The notes: a model not told the origin generated them from the sequence alone. 64,000 nt of DNA from CAWBLP01 sp963721065 (GCA_963721065.1 CAVRHO010000009.1:496001-560000); one strand, 5' to 3'; counted from the stretch's first letter, positions 36,029-44,152 are shown. A program made the numbers and translations.

Positions 36029-37201
36029 TCAGCGCAGCGGCTCCAGGATCGACACGTAGTTCGCCACCGCGGCGCCACCCATATTGAACACCGCACCGCG
36101 ATCCGCCTTCGGCAGTTGCATGCCCTCCGGCGCCTGGCCGGTGAGCTGCATCGCGGTGATCGCGTGCATCGACACGCCCGTGGCGCCGATCGGGTGCCCC
36201 TTCGCCTTCAGCCCGCCAGACGGGTTGATCGGCAGCCGCCCGTCCTTCGCCGTCCAGCCCTCCAGCACCGCCCGCGCGCCCTGGCCGGGCGCGGTCAGCC
36301 CCATCGCCTCGTATTCCAGCAGTTCGGCGATGGTGAAGCAGTCGTGCGATTCCACGAAGGACAGGTCGTCCAGCTTCATGTCCGCCGCGGCCAGCGCGCG
36401 GGCCCAGGCCTGCGCCGCGCCCTCGAACCGCGTGATGTCGCGCTTGCTGATCGGCAGGAAGTCGTTCACCTGCACCGCGGCGCGGAACCGCACCGCCTTG
36501 CCCAGGCTGCGCGCCGTTTCCTCATCGGTCACCACCAGCGCCGCGGCGCCGTCGGACACCAGCGAGCAGTCGGTGCGCTTCAGCGGCGGCGCCACATACG
36601 GGTTCTTGTCGGACACCGTGCGGCAGAAATCGTAGCCCAGGTCGCGCCGCATCTGCGCGAACGGGTTGTCCACGCCGTTCCTGTGGTTCTTCGCCGCGAT
36701 CGCCGCCAGGGCGTCGGACTGGTCGCCGTAGCGCTGGAAATACTTCTCGGCGATGCGACCGAACACGCCGGCGAACCCGGCGGGTATGTCGGCCTCTTCC
36801 TTCTTGTAGCTGGCCTTCAGCAGGATATCGCCGACCTGCTTGCCCGGGGTCGCGGTCATCTTCTCCACGCCGATCACCAGCGCGAACCGCCCGCGGCCGG
36901 CGCCGATGAAGTCCCGCGCGCTGTGCACCGCGGCGGAACCCGAGGCGCAGGCATTCTCCAGCCGCGTGATCGGCTTGAACCGCAGGTCCGGCAGGTGCTG
37001 CAGCACCAGGGACGCCGGGAAGTCCTGGTCGGAGAACCCGTTGTTGAACAGGCTGACGAAGGAGGCGTCGATGTCCGTGGTCGCGACCCCCGCATCCTCG
37101 ATCGCCGCGCCGGCCACGCGGCCGATCAGCGATTCGATATCGGGATCGTCCAGCTTGCCGAAGGGCGAGTGTGCCCAGCCGACGATGCATGCCTCGGTCA
37201 T
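36029..37201 (-). CDS. Thiolase family protein (SCP2/acetyl-CoA acetyltransferase type)
   Basis: Thiolase-fold protein of 390 residues. The nucleophile is Cys85 in ENACASGSAA; the His-containing segments SHDCFT and GGLKAKGHPIGATG complete the active site. It resembles the SCP2-thiolase-like branch in which beta-oxidation-type or sterol/aromatic acid substrates are used. ACAAGGAGGT precedes the ATG with 7-base spacing. It is divergent from the MBL-fold gene, with a 145-base intergenic region that probably holds both promoters. Confidence 0.92.
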   Translation of the reverse strand: MTEACIVGWAHSPFGKLDDPDIESLIGRVAGAAIEDAGVATTDIDASFVSLFNNGFSDQDFPASLVLQHLPDLRFKPITRLENACASGSAAVHSARDFIGAGRGRFALVIGVEKMTATPGKQVGDILLKASYKKEEADIPAGFAGVFGRIAEKYFQRYGDQSDALAAIAAKNHRNGVDNPFAQMRRDLGYDFCRTVSDKNPYVAPPLKRTDCSLVSDGAAALVVTDEETARSLGKAVRFRAAVQVNDFLPISKRDITRFEGAAQAWARALAAADMKLDDLSFVESHDCFTIAELLEYEAMGLTAPGQGARAVLEGWTAKDGRLPINPSGGLKAKGHPIGATGVSMHAITAMQLTGQAPEGMQLPKADRGAVFNMGGAAVANYVSILEPLR

Positions 37202-37346
37202 GCGGGAACCTCCTTGTCCTGGGGCGCCGAACCTAGCCGATCCTGCCGCGGAACGCGACCTCCCGGCGGAGGCCGGGGCCAGGCCGGCAGGATTGCCTCC
37301 GGCGGCCGTTTCCGCCATCTACCAAGGAGTACGGATCGAGGACGCC

Positions 37347-38180
37347 ATGCCCTTCCTGACCGAACCCGAGCCTGAGCGCGACGTCGTCCAGCCCATCACG
37401 CCGGGCATCAGCCGCATCGTCGCCAACAATCCGGGCCCGATGACCTATTACGGCACCAACACCTACCTGATCGACACGCCCGAGGGCGTGGTGGTGCTGG
37501 ATCCCGGCCCGGAAAACCACCCGGAGCATGTCCACGCGATCATCCGCGCCACCGGCGGCACGGTGGCGCTGATCCTGGTCAGCCACACCCATCACGACCA
37601 TGTCGGCGCGGTGCCGGCGCTGCAGGAGGCGACGGGCGCCCCCACCGTCGGCTTCCGCGAGAGCGCGCTGGACAGCTTCGATCCCGACATCAAGCTGGCC
37701 GATGGCGACACCATTGCCGGCCTGCAGGCGATGCACACGCCGGGGCACGCGTCCGATCACCTGTGCTTCTCGACGCCGGCGCGCGACGGCAAGGCCGTGT
37801 TGTTCAGCGCCGACCACGTGATGTCGTGGTCCACCAGCGTGGTCAGCCCGCCGGGTGGCGACATGGCGGCATATTTCGCCAGCCTCCGGCTGCTGCTGGA
37901 CCGCACCGACGACATGTACCTGCCCGGCCACGGCCCGCCGCTGTCCGAGCCGCGCGAACTGGTGCGGGAGATGCTGCACCACCGCATGGCGCGCGAGCGG
38001 GCGATCGCCGACAAGCTGCGGGAAGGTCCGGCTGACACCTACGTGCTGATGAACACGCTGTATTCCCAGGTGAACCCCCGCCTGCGCCGCGCGGCCGAGC
38101 GCAACGTGCTGGCGCACCTGCTGAAGATGGAACTGGAGGGCAAGGTGGTGCGCGACGGGGAGCAGTGGCGGGTCGCCTGA
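37347..38180 (+). CDS. MBL-fold metallo-hydrolase (LACTB2-like)
   Basis: Binuclear metal hydrolase of 277 residues. The metal-binding signature is SHTHHDHVG, with further His/Asp ligands in MHTPGHASDH and LFSADHVM and a terminal YLPGHGPP. A C-terminal winged-helix-like segment (AERNVLAHLLKMELEGKVV) is the arrangement of LACTB2-type hydrolases and CoA-thioester-related MBL proteins. The cytoplasmic substrate is not predictable. ATCGAGGA precedes the ATG at short spacing. It is divergent from the thiolase gene. Confidence 0.9.
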   Translation: MPFLTEPEPERDVVQPITPGISRIVANNPGPMTYYGTNTYLIDTPEGVVVLDPGPENHPEHVHAIIRATGGTVALILVSHTHHDHVGAVPALQEATGAPTVGFRESALDSFDPDIKLADGDTIAGLQAMHTPGHASDHLCFSTPARDGKAVLFSADHVMSWSTSVVSPPGGDMAAYFASLRLLLDRTDDMYLPGHGPPLSEPRELVREMLHHRMARERAIADKLREGPADTYVLMNTLYSQVNPRLRRAAERNVLAHLLKMELEGKVVRDGEQWRVA

Positions 38181-38288
38181 GAGCCACCGTGGGGTTGGCG
38201 GGGTTTTGCTCTCCTGGGGGGCGGCGATCGGTCTTGGGGGGCGATCGGTGTTGGCGTCGAGTTCATGGCCGGATCTCTGTTGTCACGG

Positions 38289-38374
38289 CTGGGTCTGCCG
38301 TAGTAGCGGCCGGTGTCTGTCGTAGTCGTGACCGGGTCTATCGTAGTGGCGGTCGGTGTCTATCGTAGTCCTGC
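38289..38374. repeat. Four-copy tandem repeat of 21-22 bp
   Basis: Four units (38289-38309, 38310-38331, 38332-38352, 38353-38374) share the core GTCT(A/G)(T/C)CGTAGT and alternate between two slightly different forms, giving a 43-bp higher-order period. The 352-base gap 38181-38532 contains these and two family A palindromes but no gene. Confidence 0.75.
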
Positions 38375-38390
38375 CGCCTCCATCGTCGTC

Positions 38391-38500
38391 ATGGCCGGGC
38401 TTGACCCGGCCATCTACCCCGCATGATCGGGCACCATCCGGCCCCGTCACTGTCGTGACCCGGTCGTTCCGGGGTGGATGGCCGGGTCAGGCCCGGCCAT
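38391..38500. repeat. Inverted pair of family A palindromic repeats
   Basis: Two 23-bp palindromes, at 38391-38413 and 38478-38500, each with a perfect 9-bp ATGGCCGGG/CCCGGCCAT stem, face in opposite orientations and are separated by 64 bases, a REP-pair (BIME-like) arrangement. The second is preceded by CGGTCGTTCCGG, the flank seen at 11559. They lie 30 bases before the P450 start and might affect its transcript. Confidence 0.75.
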
Positions 38501-38532
38501 GACTTAGAAAAAAAACCAACAGGGAGACGCCC

Positions 38533-39711
38533 ATGGCCATCACGGAACTCGACATCGACCCGTTCAGCCGCGCGTTCTTCGACGACCCGTTCCCCGTGCA
38601 CGCCGCACTGCGCGACGCCGGCCCAGTGGTGTACCTGCCGCGCTACGACATCCACGCCGTCGCCCGCTACGAGCATGTCCGCGCGATGCTGCAGGACTGG
38701 AACAGCTACTCCAGCGCCCGTGGCGTCGGCCTGAGCGACTTCGCGAAGGAAAAGCCCTGGCGCCTGCCCAGCCTGCTGCTGGAAACCGACCCGCCACTGC
38801 ACGACCGCACCCGCAAGCTGATGGACCGGGTCCTGTCGCCGGCCGCCATGCGGGCCCTGCGCGCCGCTTTCGCCGCCGCCGCGGACGATCTGATCGACAC
38901 CCTGCTGGCCCGCGGCAGCTTCGACGCCGTGCGCGACCTGGCCGAGGCCTATCCGCTGACCGTCTTCCCGGACGCCGTCGGCATGCCGCGCGAAAACCGC
39001 CGCTTCCTGCTGCCCTACGGCAACATGGTGTTCAACAGCTTCGGCCCGCGCAACGACTTCTTCCAGGCCGCGGTGCAGGACGCCGCCCCCGTGCTGGACT
39101 GGGTCCAGGCCCAGTCCCGCCGGGAGGCTCTGGCCCCCACCGGCTTCGGCGCCGTCATCCACGCCGCGGTGGACACCGGCGAGATCACCGCCGAGGAAGC
39201 GCCCATCCTGGTTCGCTCTCTGCTGACCGCCGGCGTGGACACCACGGTCAACGGGCTCGGCGCCGCGATGTACTGCCTGGCGCGCTTCCCCGACCAGTTC
39301 GCCCGGTTGCGCGCCGATCCGTCCCTGGCGCGCGGCGCCTTCGAGGAAGCGGTTCGTCTGGAAAGCCCGGTACAGACCTTCTTCCGCACCACGACGCGTC
39401 CGGTGAACATCGGCGGCGAGCAGATCGGGGAGGGCCGCAAGGTGCTGATGTTCCTCGGTGCCGCCAACCGCGATCCGCGGCAGTGGGAGCAGCCGGATAC
39501 CTATGACATCAACCGCCGCAACGCGGCGCATGTCGGCTTCGGCGCCGGCATCCATGGCTGCGTCGGCGCGGTGCTGGCGCGGCTGGAAGGCGAGGTGGTG
39601 CTGAACGCGCTGGCCCGCAAAGTCACATCGCTGGAGATCAGCGGCGAACCAGTGCGCCGCTACAACAACACATTGCGCGGCCTGTCGCAGCTACCGGTGG
39701 CAATGCACTGA
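38533..39711 (+). CDS. Cytochrome P450, CYP199A-like (para-substituted benzoate monooxygenase)
   Basis: Class-I bacterial P450 of 392 residues. The heme Cys343 lies in FGAGIHGCVGA, the I-helix oxygen motif in TAGVDTT (234-238), and the K-helix ExxR in EAVR (272-275). Much of the sequence matches the CYP199A group that oxidises 4-methoxybenzoate and related acids: GVGLSDF, KEKPWRLPS, FPDAVGM, EEAPILVRSLLTAG and ARRYNNTLRGL-like ends. In that group the substrate carboxylate is held by an Arg and Ser in the RxxS segment and by an Arg-Ser pair in the I-helix; here Arg77/Ser80 and Arg228/Ser229 are present. No ferredoxin or reductase gene is adjacent. GGGAG precedes the ATG. Confidence 0.92.
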   Translation: MAITELDIDPFSRAFFDDPFPVHAALRDAGPVVYLPRYDIHAVARYEHVRAMLQDWNSYSSARGVGLSDFAKEKPWRLPSLLLETDPPLHDRTRKLMDRVLSPAAMRALRAAFAAAADDLIDTLLARGSFDAVRDLAEAYPLTVFPDAVGMPRENRRFLLPYGNMVFNSFGPRNDFFQAAVQDAAPVLDWVQAQSRREALAPTGFGAVIHAAVDTGEITAEEAPILVRSLLTAGVDTTVNGLGAAMYCLARFPDQFARLRADPSLARGAFEEAVRLESPVQTFFRTTTRPVNIGGEQIGEGRKVLMFLGAANRDPRQWEQPDTYDINRRNAAHVGFGAGIHGCVGAVLARLEGEVVLNALARKVTSLEISGEPVRRYNNTLRGLSQLPVAMH

Positions 39712-40042
39712 AACGACGCGGCGGCGCTCGCAGAAGCGGATGTCGGCATCGCCATGGGCACCGGCACCGAAGTGGCGATCCAGAGTGCCGGTGTGACGGT
39801 GGTGAAGGGCGATCGGGCCGGCATCGCCCGCGCCGCATATTGAGCCGAGCGACGATGCGCAACATTCGCCGGACTTTGGTGCTGGCGTTCGTGGACAACG
39901 CCGCCGGGATCCCGATCTCGGCCGGCGTGTTGTACCCGTTCTTCGGCATCCTGCTCAGCCCGGTGATTGCCGCGCTGGCACTGTCGCTCAGCTCCGTTGC
40001 GGTGATCGCAATGCGCTGCGGCTGCAAGCGGGCAGGCTGTGA
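39712..40042 (+). pseudogene. Decayed C-terminal fragment of a P1B-type heavy-metal (copper-like) ATPase
   Basis: Immediately after the P450 stop, in the same frame, the sequence encodes NDAAALAEADVGIAMGTGTE and VAIQSAGVTVVKGD, the hinge region of P-type ATPases that normally follows GDGI. A stop then occurs (TGA 39841-39843). The next frame continues with SRATMRNIRRTLVLAFVDN and SAGVLYPFFGILLSP, the last two membrane helices. A second shift near 40008 restores NALRLQAGRL with a stop at 40040-40042. The rest of the enzyme (metal-binding, phosphorylation and nucleotide-binding domains) is absent. This is a truncated, twice-frameshifted remnant, probably left by a deletion that ends at the P450 gene. 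Confidence 0.88.
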
Positions 40043-40149
40043 ACGCAGTAGCCTGCCGGCCGGCGGAACGCCGCCGGTCGGCCGCCGTTGCGTCCTCAAG
40101 AGCAGGCGGCGGACGAACCCCGCCTACCGGACAACAGGAGATTTCTGCC

Positions 40150-40545
40150 ATGGCGTACCACTTTTCGACCACGCTGAACCTGCCGTTCGCGGAAGCCGTC
40201 GCCCGAACGACGGAGGTCCTCCAGCGGCACGGTTTCGGCGTCCTGACGGAGATCGATGTGCAGGCCACGCTCAGGAACAAGCTCGGGGCCGATTTCCGCC
40301 CATATCGCATTCTCGGTGCCTGCAACCCGCAGATGGCGTACCGCGCGTTGCAGGCCGAGGACAAGATCGGCACGATGCTGCCGTGCAACGTCGTGGTGCA
40401 GCAGCGGGACGACGGCGCGGTCGAAGTGTCGGCCGTTGATCCGGTCGCCTCCATGCAGGCGATCGACAACCCGAAGCTCGCGGAAACGGCGCAATCCGTG
40501 CAGCGGATGCTGAAGGAAGCCGTCCAGGAGATAGGCCAGCCCTGA
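40150..40545 (+). CDS. DUF302 domain protein
   Basis: Cytoplasmic protein of 131 residues. DUF302 landmarks are YHFSTTLNLPFAEAVARTTEVL, FGVLTEIDVQATLRNKLG, YRILGACNPQMAYRAL and MLPCNVVVQ. DUF302 genes frequently accompany heavy-metal efflux genes, consistent with the ATPase remnant 107 bases upstream. This gene is intact while its presumed partner has decayed. CAACAGGAG lies about 14 bases before the ATG. Confidence 0.9.
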   Translation: MAYHFSTTLNLPFAEAVARTTEVLQRHGFGVLTEIDVQATLRNKLGADFRPYRILGACNPQMAYRALQAEDKIGTMLPCNVVVQQRDDGAVEVSAVDPVASMQAIDNPKLAETAQSVQRMLKEAVQEIGQP

Positions 40546-40591
40546 GGCCTGAGCCCTGACGCCTGCAGGCCGCTTCGGGCCGGCTCACGTG

Positions 40592-40620
40592 GGGGCTTTA
40601 CCTCCAGTAGGTGGAGCCCC
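40592..40620. terminator. Hairpin downstream of the DUF302 gene
   Basis: GGGGCTTTACC (40592-40602) and GGTGGAGCCCC (40610-40620) form an 11-bp stem with two G-T wobble pairs and a 7-base loop, 46 bases after the DUF302 stop. No T-tract follows, so it is a candidate terminator or RNA-stabilising structure only. Confidence 0.4.
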
Positions 40621-40670
40621 TACTTCACCGGGCAGGTGAAGACTGGCGGTGTAGGGAGTGTGTACAACGC

Positions 40671-40844
40671 ATGGAGCCAGTCACGGTCAGCCTCTGCACC
40701 GATTGCGGACACTGCCCCGAGGTAGCCATTCGGCGTGACTGTGTGACGATCGGTGAGAACGACAACCTTGTTCGTCTCAGCCATGCCGAGTGGAACAGGT
40801 TGGTTGCCCTGGTGCAGAGCGGTAAGCAGGCGCCGGTAAAGTAG
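40671..40844 (+). CDS. Small hypothetical protein with CxxCxxC-like cysteines
   Basis: Predicted 57-residue protein that starts MEPVTVSLCTDCGHCPEV and continues IGENDNLVRLSHAEWNRLVALVQSG. Three closely spaced cysteines (CTDCGHC) suggest metal binding. The second half, with a conserved-looking LVxLSxxEWNxLV pattern, resembles small uncharacterised proteins I have seen in related bacteria, but I cannot name a family. GGGAG lies 13 bases upstream of the ATG. It may be a real gene in the metal-related neighbourhood. Confidence 0.5.
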   Translation: MEPVTVSLCTDCGHCPEVAIRRDCVTIGENDNLVRLSHAEWNRLVALVQSGKQAPVK

Positions 40845-41201
40845 GCGCCGGCAGGCTGCCGGCACAGGCCTTCAGGCCGCCGATGAACCCAGACCGCGAT
40901 GGCTGGCTGCAAGCCCACGCCTGGTGTGCTATTGGCGACCTGATCGCGCCGGCAGAACGCCGGCCGTGGTCCCTGTGTGCGGTGGCTCGCGTCCCCCACA
41001 CTGAAACTGCGGGTCGACCGGGATTAGCCTCGGGCAATGTCCCGCCTGCGAATTACATCAGCGCCGGTCGGGCAAGCTCGGCGGGTTACGAGCGGATCCA
41101 CACCGGGTATGTCTTCGATAAGCGCGGTCAGCCAACGTACCGAAACATCGGCCGGATCAACATGCCGGGCCGGCCGTCCCCGGACGATCACGCGTAAGGT
41201 G
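40845..41201. other. Gene-free gap of about 360 bases
   Basis: Lies between the small Cys-rich gene and the DUF2491 gene. It begins with a short GCCGGC-AGGCT-GCCGGC hairpin (40850-40866). I see no supportable gene; the upstream region of the PspA-type operon should be here. Confidence 0.4.
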
Positions 41202-42875
41202 ATGGCGTTCGCTTGCACCCGGGCGAGGCGCTGCCCAACCCCGAAGGAGCCACCGGCTGGTGCCCCATCGCGCGCCGCGAGCGGACGCCGCGCCGGCGCG
41301 CTCCGGCATCTGCTAGCGTCCGGCCTCGCACTCCTGCTGCTTGCGGGAGAAGCGGCGGCCCCTGCGGCCGCCCCTTTCGTGGCAAGCAGCGTCATCGCCA
41401 CGGAAGCGCAGGCGCGGTCGAGCGGCGGGTATTTCCGCCCGCACTTCTCCGGACGCTCCTTCGGCGGATTCCACGTCAGGTCGCGCACGCCCTCCTTCAG
41501 CGGCGGCTACCGACGGCCCAGCGGTTCGGGGTTGTCCACCAGCCGTCGTCCCTCCTTCGGCGGCGGGGCCGGGGACCGTGCGTTCTCCCGCCAACGCTCC
41601 GGCGAGGCCCTGCGCAGCTACCGCAATCGCAGCAGCACATCCTCACGTCCGGTCGGCAACAGCGGCGGGTGGGGCACTGCCCGGAACAGCTATCGTACCA
41701 GCACGGCAGGGCGATGGTATGCCAATCGCGGCTGGAACATTCCCCACTACGCCTGGTCCGGCCCCCGGCATTTCGGCCTCTGGAACGGCCTGTTCCTGTG
41801 GTTCCTGCTCAGCCACCTCTCCCGTCCGGGATCGGCCGCCTTCTTCTACAACCACCAGAACGATCCGGGATACCAGCAGTGGCGGGCAGAGGCCGAGAGC
41901 AAGGCGCAGGACGATCCGGCGGTGCGCCAGCAACTGAACCAGTTGGACCAGAAGCTGGCCGACAAGCAGGGGCAGCCGCGCGATCCCAACTATCTGCCGC
42001 CGGGCGTGCCGCACGCGGTGGCCACAGGAGATGGCACCGATGCCCGCACGCCGGGCGTCGGGCCGGGAACGGGCGGCGGGTCCGGCGTGATCTGGGTGGT
42101 GCTGCTGGGCGGCGGCGCGTTTGCCTTCCTGGCCTGGCGGCGGGCACACCCATCCCTTGCCGGCCGCGCGCCGGCGCAGCCAACAGCGAGCAGACCCATG
42201 GGCAGTAAACCAGGCCGGCTGGGGAGTCTCGGCGCCATGTTGCGCCACAAGCTCTCCGGCGACGACTACACGCCGCAGCACTTCCGGGTAGGCATGACGG
42301 TGACCTGCGATCCGACGCCCTTCCTGCTCGCCGCCGGTGCCACCAAGGTGCCGAAGCCCGACACCGGTGGCGGCAACCTGCTGACCAACGTCCAGGGGCT
42401 CGGCCGGGCCGGAGAGGGGGCGGCGCAGTTGCTGCGGCTGTACCTGCCGGGCTGGCGCAGCATGTTCCAGCTCCACCTGGACCGGGCGGGCAACCCGGAC
42501 GAATGCCGGTATTTCGGCCTGATCGACGAGGTGATGCCGGCCGACGCCTCGGAATGGGGCGCCTGGCTGGACCCCGCCGAGGGCATGATCGGCTGGCCCG
42601 AATTCCAGACCAAGGACGGCAAGATCTACGGCCGAGCCTGGGCACCCGGTCCCAGCCGTATCCCGCCCGGCGTGCTGCCGGAGACGATCGAGACCACGGA
42701 TGGCACCCAGGCCCGCACCAGCCAGGCCATGCTCTACGCCGCGCCCACCGGCCTGGCGCAGCCCGCGCCGCAGACCGAATACATCCTGGTGGCCGCGGTG
42801 GAGGCCGGGCAGCAGGCCTGGGTGCAGATCTGGGCCGGCATCGATATCAACCCCGCGACACTCTCGCTCGCCTGA
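41202..42875 (+). CDS. Membrane-anchored DUF2491 (YjfK-like) protein
   Basis: Protein of 557 residues. The N-terminal part has a hydrophobic signal or anchor (about 30-50), then a Ser/Arg/Gly-rich low-complexity stretch (about 70-170), a hydrophobic FGLWNGLFLWFLLSHL, an acidic helical region with repeated Gln, and a second membrane segment (GVIWVVLLGGGAFAFLAW). The C-terminal 220 residues are DUF2491, as in E. coli YjfK (DYTPQHFRVGMTVTCDPTPF, LLRLYLPGWRSMFQLHLDRAG, ECRYFGLIDEVMPAD). The N-terminal extension is not part of YjfK. It is the first gene of a DUF2491-DUF350-PspA cluster. The start is uncertain, because a GTG lies directly before the chosen ATG. Confidence 0.78.
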   Translation: MAFACTRARRCPTPKEPPAGAPSRAASGRRAGALRHLLASGLALLLLAGEAAAPAAAPFVASSVIATEAQARSSGGYFRPHFSGRSFGGFHVRSRTPSFSGGYRRPSGSGLSTSRRPSFGGGAGDRAFSRQRSGEALRSYRNRSSTSSRPVGNSGGWGTARNSYRTSTAGRWYANRGWNIPHYAWSGPRHFGLWNGLFLWFLLSHLSRPGSAAFFYNHQNDPGYQQWRAEAESKAQDDPAVRQQLNQLDQKLADKQGQPRDPNYLPPGVPHAVATGDGTDARTPGVGPGTGGGSGVIWVVLLGGGAFAFLAWRRAHPSLAGRAPAQPTASRPMGSKPGRLGSLGAMLRHKLSGDDYTPQHFRVGMTVTCDPTPFLLAAGATKVPKPDTGGGNLLTNVQGLGRAGEGAAQLLRLYLPGWRSMFQLHLDRAGNPDECRYFGLIDEVMPADASEWGAWLDPAEGMIGWPEFQTKDGKIYGRAWAPGPSRIPPGVLPETIETTDGTQARTSQAMLYAAPTGLAQPAPQTEYILVAAVEAGQQAWVQIWAGIDINPATLSLA

Positions 42876-42898
42876 CGTCCAATTCGGCAGGGACCGCC

Positions 42899-43312
42899 AT
42901 GAACAGCATCTTCCACACCCTTGCCATCGGCCTGCCGGTGCTGCTGAGCCAGTTGGGCGTGACCCTCGCGCTGCTTGGCCTGGGCAGCGCCTGCTACATG
43001 GCGATTACCCCGTTCCAGGAGCTGAAGCTGATCCGCGCCGGCAATACCGCCGCCGGCGTGGTGCTGGCCGGCACGCTGGTGGCGCTGGCGATCCCGCTGG
43101 CAACCACGCTGGCCACCAGCCTGGTGACGCTCGATATCCTGCTGTGGGGACTGGTTGCGCTGGTCATCCAGCTCCTCACCTTCGTGATCGCCGCGGCGTT
43201 GCTGCGCGACCTGCGCCGCATGATCGAAGGCGGCAACGTCGCCGCCGCCTGGCTGCTGGTCGGCATCCAGCTCGCGGTGGCACTGCTCAATGCCGGCGCG
43301 ATGGCCGGCTGA
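42899..43312 (+). CDS. DUF350 membrane protein (YjfL-like)
   Basis: Inner-membrane protein of 137 residues with four hydrophobic helices, as in the DUF350 family of E. coli YjfL. Features include the polar ELKLIRAGNTAAGVVLAGTLVALAIPLA segment and IEGGNVAAAWLLVGIQLAVALLNAGAM, with charged residues flanking the helices. GGCAGGGA precedes the ATG. It lies 23 bases after the DUF2491 gene and 33 before PspA, so the three form one transcription unit. Confidence 0.88.
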   Translation: MNSIFHTLAIGLPVLLSQLGVTLALLGLGSACYMAITPFQELKLIRAGNTAAGVVLAGTLVALAIPLATTLATSLVTLDILLWGLVALVIQLLTFVIAAALLRDLRRMIEGGNVAAAWLLVGIQLAVALLNAGAMAG

Positions 43313-43345
43313 CCCGCGTCCGTTTCACCCAGGAAGGAACCCCGC

Positions 43346-44152
43346 ATGTTTGCCTTCATCCGCAATCTTATCGGCGTGAAAACCGACCAGGCCGTGAACG
43401 GCGCCATCGAGTCGATCGTCCGCTGGGACCCGAAATCCGCCACCGAGGCGGAGCTGCGCACGATGGAACAGCACCTGGACGAGCTGGGCCGCCAGGTGGC
43501 CCAGGCGCGCATGTCGTTCGACAAGGAGAAGCGCGAGGCGGATGAGATCCAGGCGCTGTCGCACCAGCGCATGGCGGCGGCGGAACAGCTCAACCAGCAG
43601 ATGGAAGGCGAAACCAACGCGAACCGCAAAGCCGAACTGGAACGCAGCCTGGGCACGCTGCTGGGCCTGCTGGAGCAGATGGCGCCGGATATCGAGCGCG
43701 AAAAGAAGGACGCCGAAGACGCCAAGAGCTTCCTGGAAAGCCTGGAGCAGACCTACGCCCAGGCCGGCCGCAAGCTGAAGACCGCGCGCGACGAGCTGAA
43801 CCGCGCCCAGCGTGACATGGGCCGCGCCGCGCAACAGCGCGAGATGGCGGAACAGCGCGCCGAGGCGGCCCGTCAGGCAGCCGGCCTGTCCGGCGCCACC
43901 AGCGGGCTGAGCGTCGCGCTGAAGGCAATGCAGGACAATGCGTCCCGCGACCTGGCGGCGGCCGAGGCGGCGGCGGCCAAGGCGAAAATGCTGCAGCCGA
44001 CGCGGCCCGAAAAGGACGATCCGAACATTGCGGCGGCCATGGCGCAGGTGTCCGGCGGCGGCTCGGTGCCGCACAGCCTGTCGGACCGGCTGCAAGCCCT
44101 GCGGCAGCGCCAGGCGGTGCCGCGGCAACTGAACGGGCCGGCGGGGCAGTAA
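43346..44152 (+). CDS. PspA/IM30 family protein (YjfJ-like)
   Basis: Coiled-coil ESCRT-III-related protein of 268 residues that binds and stabilises the inner membrane. Almost the whole chain is helical with Ala/Glu/Gln/Arg periodicity; the N-terminal segment MFAFIRNLIGVKTDQAVNGAIE corresponds to the membrane-inserting helix region. It has no PspBC partners here; the DUF350 and DUF2491 genes upstream take that place, as in E. coli yjfJKL. A stress-linked membrane-maintenance role is inferred. AAGGAA precedes the ATG. Confidence 0.87.
   Translation: MFAFIRNLIGVKTDQAVNGAIESIVRWDPKSATEAELRTMEQHLDELGRQVAQARMSFDKEKREADEIQALSHQRMAAAEQLNQQMEGETNANRKAELERSLGTLLGLLEQMAPDIEREKKDAEDAKSFLESLEQTYAQAGRKLKTARDELNRAQRDMGRAAQQREMAEQRAEAARQAAGLSGATSGLSVALKAMQDNASRDLAAAEAAAAKAKMLQPTRPEKDDPNIAAAMAQVSGGGSVPHSLSDRLQALRQRQAVPRQLNGPAGQ

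Noticed and set aside
38289..38374. Possible CRISPR array
   Set aside because: Four 21-22 bp units are contiguous with no spacers, and no cas genes are present; it is an ordinary tandem repeat.
38533..40042. Read-through fusion of the P450 with the ATPase tail across the TGA
   Set aside because: The P450 ends at its normal length, and the ATPase tail carries further frame breaks, so a functional fusion is implausible.
40883..41197. 104-residue plus-strand frame before the DUF2491 gene
   Set aside because: No ribosome site, no family sequence and atypical composition; not supportable as a gene.
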